Assembly: GCA_002083775.1 (NCBI GenBank)
Contig: MTEI01000001.1
Span: 620,001 to 684,000 of the forward strand
DNA: 64,000 bases
Reading direction: 5' to 3'
From: Rhodoferax ferrireducens
GTDB lineage: Bacteria; Pseudomonadota; Gammaproteobacteria; Burkholderiales; Burkholderiaceae_C
How positions within the stretch are numbered: the first letter of the stretch is position 1; every line of letters begins with the position of its first letter. The translations under genes and the position numbers were made by a program. Of the stretch, positions 49,605-59,581 are shown one piece after another. Below the pieces are notes generated by a model, which saw nothing but the letters and a program-made list of their open reading frames with translations, was not told the DNA's origin and did not search any database.

Positions 49605-51794
49605 ATGAGCATGGAAATGGATGACGCCCTGCAGATGTTCCTGGTTGAGAGCCGTGAGTTGCTCGACGACATGGAAACCGCGCTGCTGGCCATTGAAGGC
49701 GCAGACGACCAAACCGAGATGGTCAACGCCATCTTTCGCGCTGCCCACACCATCAAGGGCTCCAGCGGCCTGTTCAGCCTGGACCACGTGGTGGCCTTCA
49801 CCCATGTGGTGGAAAGCGTGCTGGACAAGGTACGCGCCGGCAAGATCGTGCTGGCCGACAAGCTGGTGGGGCTGCTGCTGGGCTGCTGCGACCACATTGG
49901 CTCGCTGATTGACGGTGTGGCCGCTGGTCAACTGGCTGGCACGCCCGAGCTGCTGGCCGCGGGCGAGCCCCTGCTGGGGCAGCTGCGCGCGCACCTGGAT
50001 GCCAGCAAAGCCGCAGCGCAGGCCCATGCCACACCCGACGCCAGCCGCCAGGTGCCCACCGCCGACACCGAGCAGGTGCAGCGCATCAGTGGTGACCTGG
50101 CCAACGCCGACCACTGGCATATCTCGCTGCGCTTTGGGCCCGACGTGCTGCGCAATGGCATGGACCCGTTGTCTTTCATCCGCTACCTGGGCACCATGGG
50201 CACCGTGCTGGCCATTGAAACCCTGACAGAAGCCCTGCCGGATGCCGAGCACATGGACCCCGAACTGTGCTACCTGGGCTATGAGCTGGCATTCCAGTCT
50301 GCGGTGGACAAAGCCGCCATTGAGCAGGTGTTTGAGTTTGTGCGCGACGACTGTCGCCTGGTCATCCTGCCGCCACACAGCTTGATTTCTGAATACGTGA
50401 GCCTGCTCAACCTGCAGCAGGGCGATGCCGCCCGCCTGGGCGACATGCTGGTGCGCTGCGGCACGCTCACCCCGCAAGAGCTGGACATGGCGCTCAACAC
50501 CCAGGTGGATGCGCCCAATAAGCCCATTGGCACGATTCTGGTGGAGCAGGGCTCGGTGCAGCCCGAGGTGGTGGAGGCCGCGCTGACCAAACAGAAGCAG
50601 GCCAAGGATGCCGGCGCTTCCGAGAGCAAATCCATCCGCGTCGATGCCGACAAGCTCGACCAGCTCATCAACCTGGTGGGTGAGCTGATCATTGCTGGCG
50701 CCAGCGTCAACATGATCGCCCACCGCTCCCGCGTGATCGAGCTGACCGAGGCCACCTCCAAGCTCGCCACACTGGTGGAAGAGGTGCGCGACAGTGCGCT
50801 GCAGCTGCGTATGGTGCGCATTGGTGCCACTTTCAACCGTTTCCAGCGTGTGGTGCATGACGTCTCGCGCGACCTGGGCAAAGACATTGCCCTGCTGATT
50901 GACGGCGAAGAAACCGAACTTGACAAAACCGTGGTCGAAAAAATTGGCGACCCGCTGATGCACCTGGTGCGCAACAGCATGGACCACGGTATTGAGGCCG
51001 CCGAGGTGCGCCAACAGCGTGGCAAGCCGGTACAAGGCACGCTCAAACTCAATGCCTACCATGACTCAGGCGCCATTGTCATCAGCGTCGAAGACGACGG
51101 CGGTGGCTTGAAGCGCGACAAAATTTTGGCCAAAGCCATTGAACGTGGCCTGGTCGATGCCAACCACCACCTGTCCGACGCCGAGGTCTATGCGCTGATC
51201 TTCGAGCCGGGTTTCTCCACCGCCGAAAAGGTTACCAACCTGTCGGGCCGCGGTGTCGGACTGGATGTGGTCAAACGCAATATCACCGCGCTGCGCGGCA
51301 CGGTGGGCATCAACAGCGAAGAGGGCGTGGGCACCATCGTCACCGTGCGCCTGCCGCTCACCCTGGCCATCATCGACGGCTTTTTGGTGGGCGTGGGCAA
51401 GTCGGTGTACGCGATTCCGCTGGACATGATCGAGGAATGCGTGGCCTACAGCGCCGAGCCCGACCATGACTACACCAACCTGCGCGGCGAGGTGCTGCCG
51501 TTCATCCGGGTGCGCGAGCTGTTCTCTATTCCCGGCACGGCGGCCAAGGGCGAAAACATTGTGGTGCTCAAACACGCCGGGCAAAAAGCCGGGCTGGTGG
51601 TGGACACCCTGTTGGGCGAGTTTCAGACGGTGATCAAGCCGCTGGGGCAGATGTTTGCGCAAAGCAAATGCATCAGCGGCTCCACCATTCTGGGCAGTGG
51701 GGATGTGGCTTTGATTCTGGACGTGCCGTCTTTGGTGCGCCAAGCCATGAGCAAGAGTGGCCAGGCACCGCCAGAACATGCGGTGATGGGTTGA
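49605..51794 (+). CDS. cheA: Chemotaxis histidine kinase CheA with embedded MshEN-like segment
   Basis: The 729 residues comprise an Hpt domain with FRAAHTIKGSSGLF (H near 48), and a middle region with HISLRFGPDVLRNGMDPLSF. A duplicated 24-residue pattern follows: RLGDMLVRCGTLTPQELDMA (from 277) and PIGTILVEQGSVQPEVVEAA (from 307). The dimerisation domain, ATPase (HLVRNSMDHGIEAAE, EDDGGGLKRD) and CheW-like end complete it. The duplicated pattern matches the MshEN c-di-GMP-binding motif in its first half. AGGAG stands before the ATG. Confidence 0.95.
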   Translation: MSMEMDDALQMFLVESRELLDDMETALLAIEGADDQTEMVNAIFRAAHTIKGSSGLFSLDHVVAFTHVVESVLDKVRAGKIVLADKLVGLLLGCCDHIGSLIDGVAAGQLAGTPELLAAGEPLLGQLRAHLDASKAAAQAHATPDASRQVPTADTEQVQRISGDLANADHWHISLRFGPDVLRNGMDPLSFIRYLGTMGTVLAIETLTEALPDAEHMDPELCYLGYELAFQSAVDKAAIEQVFEFVRDDCRLVILPPHSLISEYVSLLNLQQGDAARLGDMLVRCGTLTPQELDMALNTQVDAPNKPIGTILVEQGSVQPEVVEAALTKQKQAKDAGASESKSIRVDADKLDQLINLVGELIIAGASVNMIAHRSRVIELTEATSKLATLVEEVRDSALQLRMVRIGATFNRFQRVVHDVSRDLGKDIALLIDGEETELDKTVVEKIGDPLMHLVRNSMDHGIEAAEVRQQRGKPVQGTLKLNAYHDSGAIVISVEDDGGGLKRDKILAKAIERGLVDANHHLSDAEVYALIFEPGFSTAEKVTNLSGRGVGLDVVKRNITALRGTVGINSEEGVGTIVTVRLPLTLAIIDGFLVGVGKSVYAIPLDMIEECVAYSAEPDHDYTNLRGEVLPFIRVRELFSIPGTAAKGENIVVLKHAGQKAGLVVDTLLGEFQTVIKPLGQMFAQSKCISGSTILGSGDVALILDVPSLVRQAMSKSGQAPPEHAVMG

Positions 51795-51842
51795 TTTCAG
51801 TCAGCGGTTTTATTTATTTGGTCTTTTTTCAAGGGGTTTGAC

Positions 51843-54698
51843 ATGTTTTCGAATATGAAAATTGGCGTCCGGCTGGCCATCGGCTTTGCGGTGACCTTGC
51901 TGCTGTTGATAACGATTGCGGTGATCAGCTACACCCGACTCGGGTCGCTGAACACCGAAATCGAGAACATCGTCAATGACAAATATCCGAAGGCGATACA
52001 GGCGATTGACATTGTTCGCGCCATGAACCAGGTGGCGCTGATCAACCGCAATCTGTTGCTGGTGAATGACCCGGCAGAGACCCAGAAGCAGATCGCGCGG
52101 CAGGGGGAGCAACGCAAGATCATCACCGACAACCTGGACAAGCTGGAAGCCAGCGTTACATCGGAGGACGGCAAAAAACTGCTTTCAGCCATGAAAGCGA
52201 GCCGTACCGGGTTTGTCAATGTGCTTGACAAGTTCCTGGGCCTGGTCCAGCGCGGCGAGCGGGATGCGGCTATCGCTCTGCTCTACGGTGACATGCGCCC
52301 GGCCACTGATACCTATGTGGGCGACATTCGCAAGATGATTGACTTCCAGGACGAGTTGATGGTCAAGGGCGGCAAAGACGCCGATGCGCTGGCAGATTCA
52401 TCTGAAAACCTGCTGATGATCCTGGCCATTGTGGCGGCGATTCTGGCGGTGCTGATCGGCTGGATCATCACCCGCTCCATCACCGGCCCGACCAACAAGA
52501 TGGTGGCGGCGGCTGACAAAATGGCCGCAGGCGACTTCAACGTCAAGCTCGACATCAATAGCAAGGACGAAATCGGCCAGTTGGCCCAATCCATGGCCAG
52601 CATGCAGACGGCGGTGCAAGCCATGATGACCGACACCAATGTGCTGATCAAATCCGCTGTGGACGGCCAGCTTGAAACCCGTGCCGACGCTTCCAAACAC
52701 CAGGGCGACTTCCGCAAGATTGTGGAAGGCGTCAACACCACCCTGGACGCCGTGATTGGCCCGCTGAACGTCACCGCCAAGTACGTGGATGACATTTCCA
52801 AGGGCGTGATCCCGCCGGTCATCACCACCGACTACAAGGGTCAGTACAACGTCATCAAGGGCAACCTGAACAACATGGTCAAGATGATGAGCGACCTGCT
52901 GGCGCAGACCGACATCATCATCCAGGGCGCGGCCAACGGCGAGCTGGACAAACGCGCCAATGCCGACATGTTTGTGGGTGGCTGGAACAAGCTGGTGGTG
53001 GGCGTCAATGAGACCGTGACCAACATCGTCAACCCGCTGAACGTCACCGCCGACTATGTGGACAAGATCGCCAAGGGTGTGATCCCGCCGGTCATCACCA
53101 CCGACTACAAGGGTCAATACAACGTCATCAAGGGCAATCTGAACGCGGTGGTCAAGATGATGGGCGACCTGCTGGCGCAGACCGACATCATCATCCAGGG
53201 TGCGGCCAACGGCGAGCTGAAAAAACGTGCCAACGCCGACATGTTTGTCGGCGGCTGGAACAAGCTGGTGGTGGGCGTCAATGAGACCGTGACCAACATC
53301 GTCAACCCGCTGAATGTGACCGCCGACTATGTGCAGCGCATCTCCATCGGCGACATGCCGCCGAAAATCACCGCCGCCTACAGTGGCGACTACAACATCA
53401 TCAAAAACAACCTGAATGCACTGATCGAAGCTACCAACGCGCAGGCCGCAGCCGCACAAGCCATCTCCAAGGGCGATCTGACCACCGTGGTGAATGTGCG
53501 CAGCGAGGGCGACATGCTGGCCAAGGCGCTGATCGATGTGACCAAGGCGGTGAATGCGCTGGTGGCTGATGGCATGTTGCTGGCCAAAGCCACGGTCGAT
53601 GGCGACCTGGCCGTGCGTGCCGATGCCAGTAAACACCAGGGCGACTTCCGCAAGGTGATTGAAGGCCTGAACCAGGTGATGGTGGCGGTGAACACCCCGG
53701 TGGAAGAACTGCGCAGCGTGCTCGGTGCGCTCGAAGGTGGCGACCTGACCCAGTCGATGAAGAAAAACTACGCCGGTACCTGGGACGAGCTGAAATCGGC
53801 CATGAGCAACATGCAGAAGAAGCTGGTGGAAGTGGTGACCGACGTCAACAGCGGCGCGCAGGCCCTGGCCAGCGCTTCGGAAGAGGTGAGCGCGACCGCC
53901 CAGAGTTTGAGCCAAGCCGCCAGCGAACAGGCCGCCGGTGTGGAAGAAACCAGCGCCAGCATCGAGCAGATGACCAGCAGCATTGCGCAAAACACCGAAA
54001 ACGCCAAGATCACCGACGGCATGGCCAGCAAAGCCGCCAAAGACGCGGCCGACGGTGGTGAAGCCGTGGAAGCCACGGTGGTGGCCATGAAGCAGATCGC
54101 CCAGAAGATTGGCATCATTGACGACATTGCTGCGCAGACCAACCTGCTGGCCCTGAACGCCGCGATTGAAGCCGCCCGTGCGGGTGAACATGGCAAGGGT
54201 TTTGCTGTGGTGGCCGCTGAAGTGCGCAAACTGGCCGAACGCAGCCAGGTGGCCGCGCAAGAGATTGGTGAAGTGGCCAGCTCCAGCGTGGCGCTGGCTG
54301 AAAAAGCCGGCAAGCTGCTCAACGAGATCGTGCCCAACATTCGCAAAACCAGCGACCTGGTGCAAGAGATCACGGCAGCCAGCACCGAGCAGAGCAGTGG
54401 CGTGGGCCAGATCAACTCGGCAGTCAGCCAGCTCAACACCACCACGCAGCAAAACGCCAGCAGTTCTGAAGAACTGGCCGCCACCAGCGAGGAGATGAGC
54501 AGCCAGGCTGAGCAATTGCAGCAGACCATGAGCTTCTTCAAGCTTGACAGCGCCAACCAGGGCCGCAGCCTGCAGCATCAGGTGCGCAAGAGCAGCGCCA
54601 GTACCAAGGCGGCGCCCAAGGCGGCAGCCCGCCCGGCACAAAGCCATGCCATGGCCTCCCGCGACGACCTGGATGAATCCCAGTTCACCAAGTTCTAA
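51843..54698 (+). CDS. Large methyl-accepting chemotaxis protein with tandem HAMP-like modules
   Basis: The 951-residue receptor has a transmembrane helix at 10-30, a four-helix periplasmic sensor (about 31-188) and a second helix (about 189-212). HAMP and repeated HAMP-like modules span about 213-690. The signalling domain has [20 protein letters not shown]. Two 91-residue modules (309-399 and 400-490) are almost identical, and the DNA repeats with a 273-base period. The end, ESQFTKF, is not the NWETF-type CheR tether. cheW follows after 12 bases. Confidence 0.92.
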   Translation: MFSNMKIGVRLAIGFAVTLLLLITIAVISYTRLGSLNTEIENIVNDKYPKAIQAIDIVRAMNQVALINRNLLLVNDPAETQKQIARQGEQRKIITDNLDKLEASVTSEDGKKLLSAMKASRTGFVNVLDKFLGLVQRGERDAAIALLYGDMRPATDTYVGDIRKMIDFQDELMVKGGKDADALADSSENLLMILAIVAAILAVLIGWIITRSITGPTNKMVAAADKMAAGDFNVKLDINSKDEIGQLAQSMASMQTAVQAMMTDTNVLIKSAVDGQLETRADASKHQGDFRKIVEGVNTTLDAVIGPLNVTAKYVDDISKGVIPPVITTDYKGQYNVIKGNLNNMVKMMSDLLAQTDIIIQGAANGELDKRANADMFVGGWNKLVVGVNETVTNIVNPLNVTADYVDKIAKGVIPPVITTDYKGQYNVIKGNLNAVVKMMGDLLAQTDIIIQGAANGELKKRANADMFVGGWNKLVVGVNETVTNIVNPLNVTADYVQRISIGDMPPKITAAYSGDYNIIKNNLNALIEATNAQAAAAQAISKGDLTTVVNVRSEGDMLAKALIDVTKAVNALVADGMLLAKATVDGDLAVRADASKHQGDFRKVIEGLNQVMVAVNTPVEELRSVLGALEGGDLTQSMKKNYAGTWDELKSAMSNMQKKLVEVVTDVNSGAQALASASEEVSATAQSLSQAASEQAAGVEETSASIEQMTSSIAQNTENAKITDGMASKAAKDAADGGEAVEATVVAMKQIAQKIGIIDDIAAQTNLLALNAAIEAARAGEHGKGFAVVAAEVRKLAERSQVAAQEIGEVASSSVALAEKAGKLLNEIVPNIRKTSDLVQEITAASTEQSSGVGQINSAVSQLNTTTQQNASSSEELAATSEEMSSQAEQLQQTMSFFKLDSANQGRSLQHQVRKSSASTKAAPKAAARPAQSHAMASRDDLDESQFTKF
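52767..53312 (+). repeat. Tandem 273-base repeat inside the large chemoreceptor gene
   Basis: Copies 52767-53039 and 53040-53312 each encode 91 residues with about seven amino-acid differences by eye. A third, diverged copy starts at 53313. They encode HAMP-like modules containing [20 protein letters not shown] and [20 protein letters not shown]. The DNA identity is high enough for recombination to change copy number. Confidence 0.9.
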
Positions 54699-54710
54699 CA
54701 GGAGCCGACC

Positions 54711-55262
54711 ATGAACGCACTGGTCAAAACTGACAGGAAAGGCTTGGGCAACCAAGTTGCGGTACAGGCGGCGGTGGAGGAAAAGCAGTACCTCACCTTC
54801 ATGCTGGGCGGCGAGATGTTCTCGATCAGTATCCTGAGCATCAAAGAGATCATCTGGTACGCCAACCTGACCGAGGTGCCGATGATGCCCGCGTGTATTC
54901 GCGGCGTGATCAACCTGCGCGGGGCGGTGGTGCCGGTGATGGACTTGTCCAACCGCTTTGGCAAGCCCAGCACCCCGGTGGTCAAAAGCACCTGCATCGT
55001 CATCATCGAGGTGCCCACGGCGGTAGAGGGCGAGCACCAGAACATGGGGGTGGTGGTGGATTCGGTGCAGGCGGTGCTGGAAATACCCACCTCCGAGATT
55101 GAACCCTCGCCAAGCTTTGGTGCCAAGATCCGGCCCGATTTCATCGAGGGCATTGCCAAGGTCAACGGCAAGTTTGTCATCCTGCTCAACGTCAACCGAG
55201 TGCTCTCCACCGAAGAAATCAGCCAGATGGGGCAGGTGGCAGGAGGTGTTGAAGCGGCGTGA
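54711..55262 (+). CDS. cheW: Chemotaxis adaptor CheW
   Basis: This 183-residue soluble adaptor links receptors to CheA. Motifs are QYLTFMLGGEMFSISILSIK near residue 24, MMPACIRGVINLRGAVVPVM near 60, and GVVVDSVQAVLEI. AGGAG precedes the ATG. It ends before a combined family B plus family A repeat block that separates it from cheR. The repeat block may mark a processing or termination point in the chemotaxis transcript. Confidence 0.95.
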   Translation: MNALVKTDRKGLGNQVAVQAAVEEKQYLTFMLGGEMFSISILSIKEIIWYANLTEVPMMPACIRGVINLRGAVVPVMDLSNRFGKPSTPVVKSTCIVIIEVPTAVEGEHQNMGVVVDSVQAVLEIPTSEIEPSPSFGAKIRPDFIEGIAKVNGKFVILLNVNRVLSTEEISQMGQVAGGVEAA

Positions 55263-55278
55263 AGTGAGGCCTGTCAGG

Positions 55279-55413
55279 TAGTCATGGCGGACACCGGATC
55301 GTGGTCCGGGGCAGGCCCGATCCGCAATGGATGCCCCTGGCTGTCATTGCGGACTTGATCCGCAATCTATGACTTCTTGAATGCATGGATCCCGGATCAA
55401 GTCCGGGATGACA
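55279..55413. repeat. Family B REP-like array between cheW and cheR
   Basis: Several palindromic arms are present: GTCATGGCGGACACCGGATC with a matching GGCAGGCCCGATCCGC part, ATTGCGGActtgaTCCGCAATCTATGA, and GGATCCCGGAtcaagTCCGGGATGACAGG. The array starts about 15 bases after the cheW stop. Confidence 0.78.
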
Positions 55414-55449
55414 GGCAAATGGTGACAGGCAAAAGATCGGATCAACTAA

Positions 55450-55508
55450 AACAATAGCTACCAGCCCTTTACCCATAAGGGCTAGAGGCCAAAAAAGCAT
55501 ATAAATAT
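55450..55508. repeat. Family A palindromic repeat immediately upstream of cheR
   Basis: The copy runs AATAGCTACCAGCCCTTTAC, loop, CATAAGGGCTAGAGGCC, AAAAAAGCATATAAATAT. The cheR Shine-Dalgarno AAGGAG (55511-55516) begins two bases after its A/T-rich edge. Confidence 0.8.
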
Positions 55509-55521
55509 TCAAGGAGCCAGT

Positions 55522-56331
55522 GTGCAGGCCATTGCCATCACAGACAACGAGTTTGCCCAGTTTCAGCGTTTTATCTTCGAGGCGGCGGGCATCAGCATGG
55601 CCGATGCCAAGAAAGCGCTGGTGACCGGGCGGCTGGGCAAGCGGCTGGCGTTTCATGGCTTGCAGAGTTTTGGGGAGTATTTCAAGCTGCTCAAGTCGGG
55701 CTTGAACCCGGCCGAGGTGCAGATGGCGGTGGACCTGCTCACCACCAACGAAACCTATTTTTTCCGCGAAATCAAGCACTTCGAGTTTTTGCGGGCCCAG
55801 GCCATCCGGGAGCGCAGCCGTCCACAGCCGTTTAGGGTGTGGAGCGCAGCCAGTTCCAGCGGCGAAGAGGCTTACAGCATGGCGATGGTGCTGGCAGATT
55901 GCATGCAGACCACGCCGTGGGAGATTCTGGGCACCGACATCAGCACCCGGGTGATCGATGGCGCGCGCAAAGCCCTGTATTCGATGGAACGCGGGCGTCA
56001 CATTCCACCCGAGTATCTGAAGCGTTTTTGCCGCAAGGGTGCCGGGCCTTACGAGGGGCAGTTGCTGGTGGAGCGCAGCCTGCGCAGCCAGGTCAGCTTT
56101 CGCCAGGTCAACCTGAATGCCGCGCTGCCCGAGTTGGGTCAGTTCGACATTGTTTTCTTGCGCAACGTGATGATTTATTTCAACAACGACACCAAGCGCC
56201 AGGTGGTGGCCCGGGTCATCTCGGCCATCAAGCCAGGTGGCTATTTCTGCGTGGGGCATTCCGAGAGCCTCAACGACATCACCACGGCAGTGAAGATGGT
56301 GGCCCCGGCGATTTACCGCAAGGCAGGCTGA
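55522..56331 (+). CDS. cheR: Chemotaxis protein methyltransferase CheR
   Basis: CheR methylates receptor glutamates using SAM. The GTG start at 55522 has AAGGAG six bases upstream; the protein has 269 residues. It has an N-terminal helical domain (about 5-75), LLTTNETYFFREIKHFEFL, the SAM motif VWSAASSSGEEAYSMAM near 111, and FDIVFLRNVMIYFNNDTKRQ near 210. It is followed after one base by cheD, so cheR-cheD-cheB form a coupled adaptation module. Confidence 0.95.
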   Translation: MQAIAITDNEFAQFQRFIFEAAGISMADAKKALVTGRLGKRLAFHGLQSFGEYFKLLKSGLNPAEVQMAVDLLTTNETYFFREIKHFEFLRAQAIRERSRPQPFRVWSAASSSGEEAYSMAMVLADCMQTTPWEILGTDISTRVIDGARKALYSMERGRHIPPEYLKRFCRKGAGPYEGQLLVERSLRSQVSFRQVNLNAALPELGQFDIVFLRNVMIYFNNDTKRQVVARVISAIKPGGYFCVGHSESLNDITTAVKMVAPAIYRKAG

Positions 56332-56332
56332 G

Positions 56333-56866
56333 ATGACCCGCTTGAAAGACTTGATGGACATCTTTCTGCAGCCCGGTGAGCTGTTTGTGGGTGATGCCAG
56401 TTTTCAGATTCGCACCATTCTGGGTTCTTGCGTGTCCATCACGCTGTGGCACCCGGTGGCGTGTGTGGGTGGCATGTCGCATTTTTTGCTGCCGACCCGC
56501 ACCGAGCCGGTGGCTGGGCAGGTGCTGGACGGCCGTTATGGCGACGAGGCCCTGCAATGGATGATGAAAGATTTGAAGGCTTCGGGCATCAATCCCAAGC
56601 AGTGCCAGGCCAAGATTTTTGGCGGCGGCAACATGTTTCCGGGCCAGACGCGCGCCAGCACCCTGACGGTGGGCCAGCGCAATGGCGAGGCAGCGCGCCA
56701 ACTGCTGCAAGATCAGGGCATCGAGGTGATCAGCGAGAGCCTGTTTGGCGTGGGCCATCGGCAGATTATTTTCAACGTCAGCAACGGTGATGTCTGGTCG
56801 CGTCAGGTCAGACCATCGCAGCTGGAGGTGTCTGCCGAGAGATCGGCTGAAGGGTGCTCGTCATGA
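56333..56866 (+). CDS. cheD: Chemoreceptor glutamine deamidase CheD
   Basis: CheD deamidates receptor glutamines and often interacts with CheC-type phosphatases. The 177 residues have the catalytic [20 protein letters not shown] (Cys near 39), the HFLLP histidine and [11 protein letters not shown]. The length is normal. The stop overlaps the cheB start (ATGA). No cheC is visible in the window. Confidence 0.95.
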   Translation: MTRLKDLMDIFLQPGELFVGDASFQIRTILGSCVSITLWHPVACVGGMSHFLLPTRTEPVAGQVLDGRYGDEALQWMMKDLKASGINPKQCQAKIFGGGNMFPGQTRASTLTVGQRNGEAARQLLQDQGIEVISESLFGVGHRQIIFNVSNGDVWSRQVRPSQLEVSAERSAEGCSS

Positions 56867-57930
56867 GTCGAATCAAGGTGCTGGTGGTGGACGATTCAGC
56901 GGTGGTACGCCAGGTGGTGAGCAATTTGCTCTCGGCTGACCCCGATATCGAGGTCATGGCCGCCGTGGCCGACCCGATTTTGGCGATTGCCCGCATGAAG
57001 GTGCAATGGCCCGACGTGATCGTGCTCGACATCGAGATGCCGCGCATGGACGGCATCACTTTCCTGAAAAAAGTGATGGCCGAAAAGCCGACACCGGTGG
57101 TGATTTGCTCCACGTTGGTGGAGGCCGGGGCGCAAACCTCCATGGCGGCGCTGGCTGCCGGGGCGGTGGCCATCATTGCCAAGCCCAAAGTCGGTCTGAA
57201 GCAGTTTCTGGAGGACGACTCGCAAGACATGGTGGCTGCCGTCAAGGCGGCAGCGCATGTGAATGTGCGGGCCTTGCACGTGTCGGCCAAAAACACCGCC
57301 GATGTGATCATGCCTGCGGCTGACAAACACAGCGCCATGATCCAGACCACCGAGCGGGTGGTGGCCATTGGCACCAGTACCGGCGGCACGCAGGCCCTTG
57401 AAGTGGTGCTGACCAGCCTGCCACGGGTCACGCCTGGCATGGTGATCGTGCAGCACATGCCCGAAAAGTTCACCGCGGCGTTTGCCGAGCGGCTCAACAG
57501 CCTGTGCCAGATCGAGGTGAAAGAGGCGAAAAATAACGACCGCGTCATCAACAGCCGCGCGCTGATCGCCCCGGGTGGCAAACACATGCTGCTGCGCCGC
57601 ACCGGTGCGCAGTATTACGTGGAGGTGATGGACGGCCCGCTGGTGAACCGGCACCGCCCGTCGGTGGATGTGCTGTTTCGCTCGGTGGCCAAATGTGCCG
57701 GCGCCAACGCCCTGGGCGTGATCATGACCGGCATGGGTGACGACGGTGCGGCGGGCTTGCTGGAAATGCGCAAGGCCGGTGCCCGCACCGTGGGACAAGA
57801 CGAGGCCAGTTGCGTGGTCTACGGCATGCCCAAGGAAGCCGTCAAGCGCGGTGGTGTCGAGAAAACCGTGCCGCTCACGGCCATTGGCAAAGAGATCATG
57901 CAACAGCTATCAGGCGTGATGGTGCGCTGA
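56863..57930 (+). CDS. cheB: Chemotaxis response regulator methylesterase CheB
   Basis: CheB removes receptor methyl groups when phosphorylated by CheA. I start at the ATG at 56863 (overlap with cheD), giving 355 residues. The receiver (1-120) has [14 protein letters not shown] and [14 protein letters not shown]. The methylesterase domain (about 165-355) shows the catalytic triad regions [21 protein letters not shown] and [13 protein letters not shown] bacteriohemerythrin gene follows after a duplicated leader. Confidence 0.96.
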   Translation: MSRIKVLVVDDSAVVRQVVSNLLSADPDIEVMAAVADPILAIARMKVQWPDVIVLDIEMPRMDGITFLKKVMAEKPTPVVICSTLVEAGAQTSMAALAAGAVAIIAKPKVGLKQFLEDDSQDMVAAVKAAAHVNVRALHVSAKNTADVIMPAADKHSAMIQTTERVVAIGTSTGGTQALEVVLTSLPRVTPGMVIVQHMPEKFTAAFAERLNSLCQIEVKEAKNNDRVINSRALIAPGGKHMLLRRTGAQYYVEVMDGPLVNRHRPSVDVLFRSVAKCAGANALGVIMTGMGDDGAAGLLEMRKAGARTVGQDEASCVVYGMPKEAVKRGGVEKTVPLTAIGKEIMQQLSGVMVR

Positions 57931-57963
57931 CAGGGCCCCCCTGGCCGCCCTCATTTGGCATAT

Positions 57964-58017
57964 CAATTGGAACTGGAGAACCCCTCATGACAATTGGAAC
58001 TGGAGAACCCCTCATGA
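57964..58017 (+). repeat. Exact 27-base tandem duplication of a ribosome-binding site and start codon
   Basis: Units 57964-57990 and 57991-58017 are identical, each starting CAATTGGAACTGGAGAACCC and ending CTCATGA. Each carries GGAG and an ATG (57987 and 58014). Because 27 is a multiple of three, both starts share one frame, and the upstream one adds nine residues to the bacteriohemerythrin. Confidence 0.95.
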
Positions 58018-58397
58018 CCATCGAATGGAAAGACAGCTACAAGCTTGGTGACGAAAAGCTGGACGCCCAGCACCAGCATTTGTTCGATCTCGCCAAAAAA
58101 ATGCTGGCAGCCGAAGACGCCAAGACGATTCGCGCACTGGCGGCTGAACTGTACAAGCACACCCGGATTCATTTTGAGGATGAGGAAGGCTTGATGCGCC
58201 AGCGCAACTACCCCGGCTTGGACTCCCACATTGAATCCCACAACCGGTTGCTGGGGCGCCTGACCAGCCTGAGTCAGGCGATTGGCCAGGGTCAGGTGGA
58301 CAAAAACGCCCTGGACGCGCTGATGACCGATTGGGCCATGTTCCACATTCCGCTGGACGATGCGCGTTTTGAGGCGTTTCTGAAGCCCGGGGCTTAA
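58014..58397 (+). CDS. Bacteriohemerythrin
   Basis: This 127-residue stand-alone hemerythrin binds O2 at a diiron centre. I prefer the ATG at 58014 because the family begins MTIEW.D; the ATG at 57987 gives a nine-residue extension from a duplicated leader. Diiron ligand motifs are DAQHQHLF, HTRIHFEDEE, HIESHNRLL and MFHIPLDD. It follows cheB and may supply oxygen information or storage to the motile cell. Its TAA overlaps the convergent hemH stop (shared TTAA). Confidence 0.92.
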   Translation: MTIEWKDSYKLGDEKLDAQHQHLFDLAKKMLAAEDAKTIRALAAELYKHTRIHFEDEEGLMRQRNYPGLDSHIESHNRLLGRLTSLSQAIGQGQVDKNALDALMTDWAMFHIPLDDARFEAFLKPGA

Positions 58398-59500
58398 ACC
58401 TTGGCACCCAAAGCCAGCGCAGCGGCTTTGGAGACAGCCAGGGCAGAGGCATCAGGTGCCGCCAGCGTGGGCCAGCCAGACAGGTGCTGCTGGCTGATCT
58501 GACCCAGCGCCTCAATCCATTGCGCGTCGTCGTTGAGGCAGGGGATGTAGTGAAAGTCCTGGCCGCCAGCTTCCATGAAGGCCTCGCGCGCTTCCTGGTT
58601 GATTTCTTCCAGGGTTTCCAGGCAGTCGCTGGTGAAGGCCGGGCACACCACATCCACCCGTTTCACACCGGCTTTGCCCATCTCGATCAAGGTGGGCTCG
58701 GTGTAGGGCTCCAGCCATTTGGCGCGGCCCAGGCGCGACTGGAAGGTGACCTTGAACTGCTCAGCGTGCAAGCCGAGTTTTTCAGCCAGCAGCCGGGCGG
58801 TTTTGAAGCACTCGCAATGGTAGGGGTCGCCCAGGTGCAGGGTGCGCTCAGGTACGCCATGAAAACTCATCACCAGCACATCGGGGCGGCCATGGTCTTG
58901 CCAATAGTGCTGCACCCTTGCGGCCAGCGCGGCGATGTAGCGGGCATCGTCGTGGTAATGGTTGACAAAGCGCAACTCGGGGATGGTGCGCACCTGGCCG
59001 GCCCATTTGTACACCGCGTCCCACAGGCTGGCGGTGGTGGTGGCCGAGTATTGCGGGTAGGCCGGCACAATCAGCACACGGGTGGCGCCCTCAGCCTTGA
59101 GCGCGTCAAGCTGGCTGGGAATGGAGGTGCTGCCATAACGCATGGCATAGCGCACCACCACGTCGTGCTGGCTTTGGTTCAGCCAGGCTTGCAGGCCTTT
59201 GGCCTGTTTTTCGGTCCAGACCTTCAGTGGCGAGCCCTCGCTGGTCCAGATGCTGGCGTACTTGGCGCCCGACTCGGCCGGGCGCACACGCAGCACCACA
59301 CCATGCAGCAGCACCATCCAGATCAGCCGGGGAATTTCCACCACCCGCGGGTCGCCCAGAAACTCGGCCAGGAAGCGCCTGACATCGGGTGGGCTGGGGG
59401 AGTCTGGCGTGCCCAGATTGCAATACAAAACGCCGGTTCGTGGTGCCTGACCGTGGGTAAAAGGAGGTTCTGCGGCGTAAGGGGCGGAAAAAAGAGGCAT
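58394..59500 (-). CDS. hemH: Ferrochelatase
   Basis: HemH inserts Fe2+ into protoporphyrin IX, the last step of heme synthesis, at the cytoplasmic face of the membrane. The 368 residues contain VLYCNLGTPDSP near 25, LIVPAYPQYSATTTAS near 145, the catalytic-histidine motif VLVMSFHGVPERTLHLGDPY near 208 and VVCPAFTSDCLETLEEI near 288. The gene converges on the bacteriohemerythrin, sharing TTAA in the stop codons. Nothing else links it to the chemotaxis island except demand for heme in the heme receptor. Confidence 0.96.
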   Translation of the reverse strand: MPLFSAPYAAEPPFTHGQAPRTGVLYCNLGTPDSPSPPDVRRFLAEFLGDPRVVEIPRLIWMVLLHGVVLRVRPAESGAKYASIWTSEGSPLKVWTEKQAKGLQAWLNQSQHDVVVRYAMRYGSTSIPSQLDALKAEGATRVLIVPAYPQYSATTTASLWDAVYKWAGQVRTIPELRFVNHYHDDARYIAALAARVQHYWQDHGRPDVLVMSFHGVPERTLHLGDPYHCECFKTARLLAEKLGLHAEQFKVTFQSRLGRAKWLEPYTEPTLIEMGKAGVKRVDVVCPAFTSDCLETLEEINQEAREAFMEAGGQDFHYIPCLNDDAQWIEALGQISQQHLSGWPTLAAPDASALAVSKAAALALGAKV

Positions 59501-59581
59501 CCCGCATTTTCACCCAGGGCGGCGCTCTGTGGCGCTTGTGGTGTTTTTAATACGGCCCTGATGCGAGTTTGTCGGCGTTTG

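Noticed and set aside
52398..55037. 879-residue open frame on the minus strand
   Set aside because: It is antisense to the large chemoreceptor and cheW, which have clear domains. The long antisense frame is a side effect of high-GC codon use.
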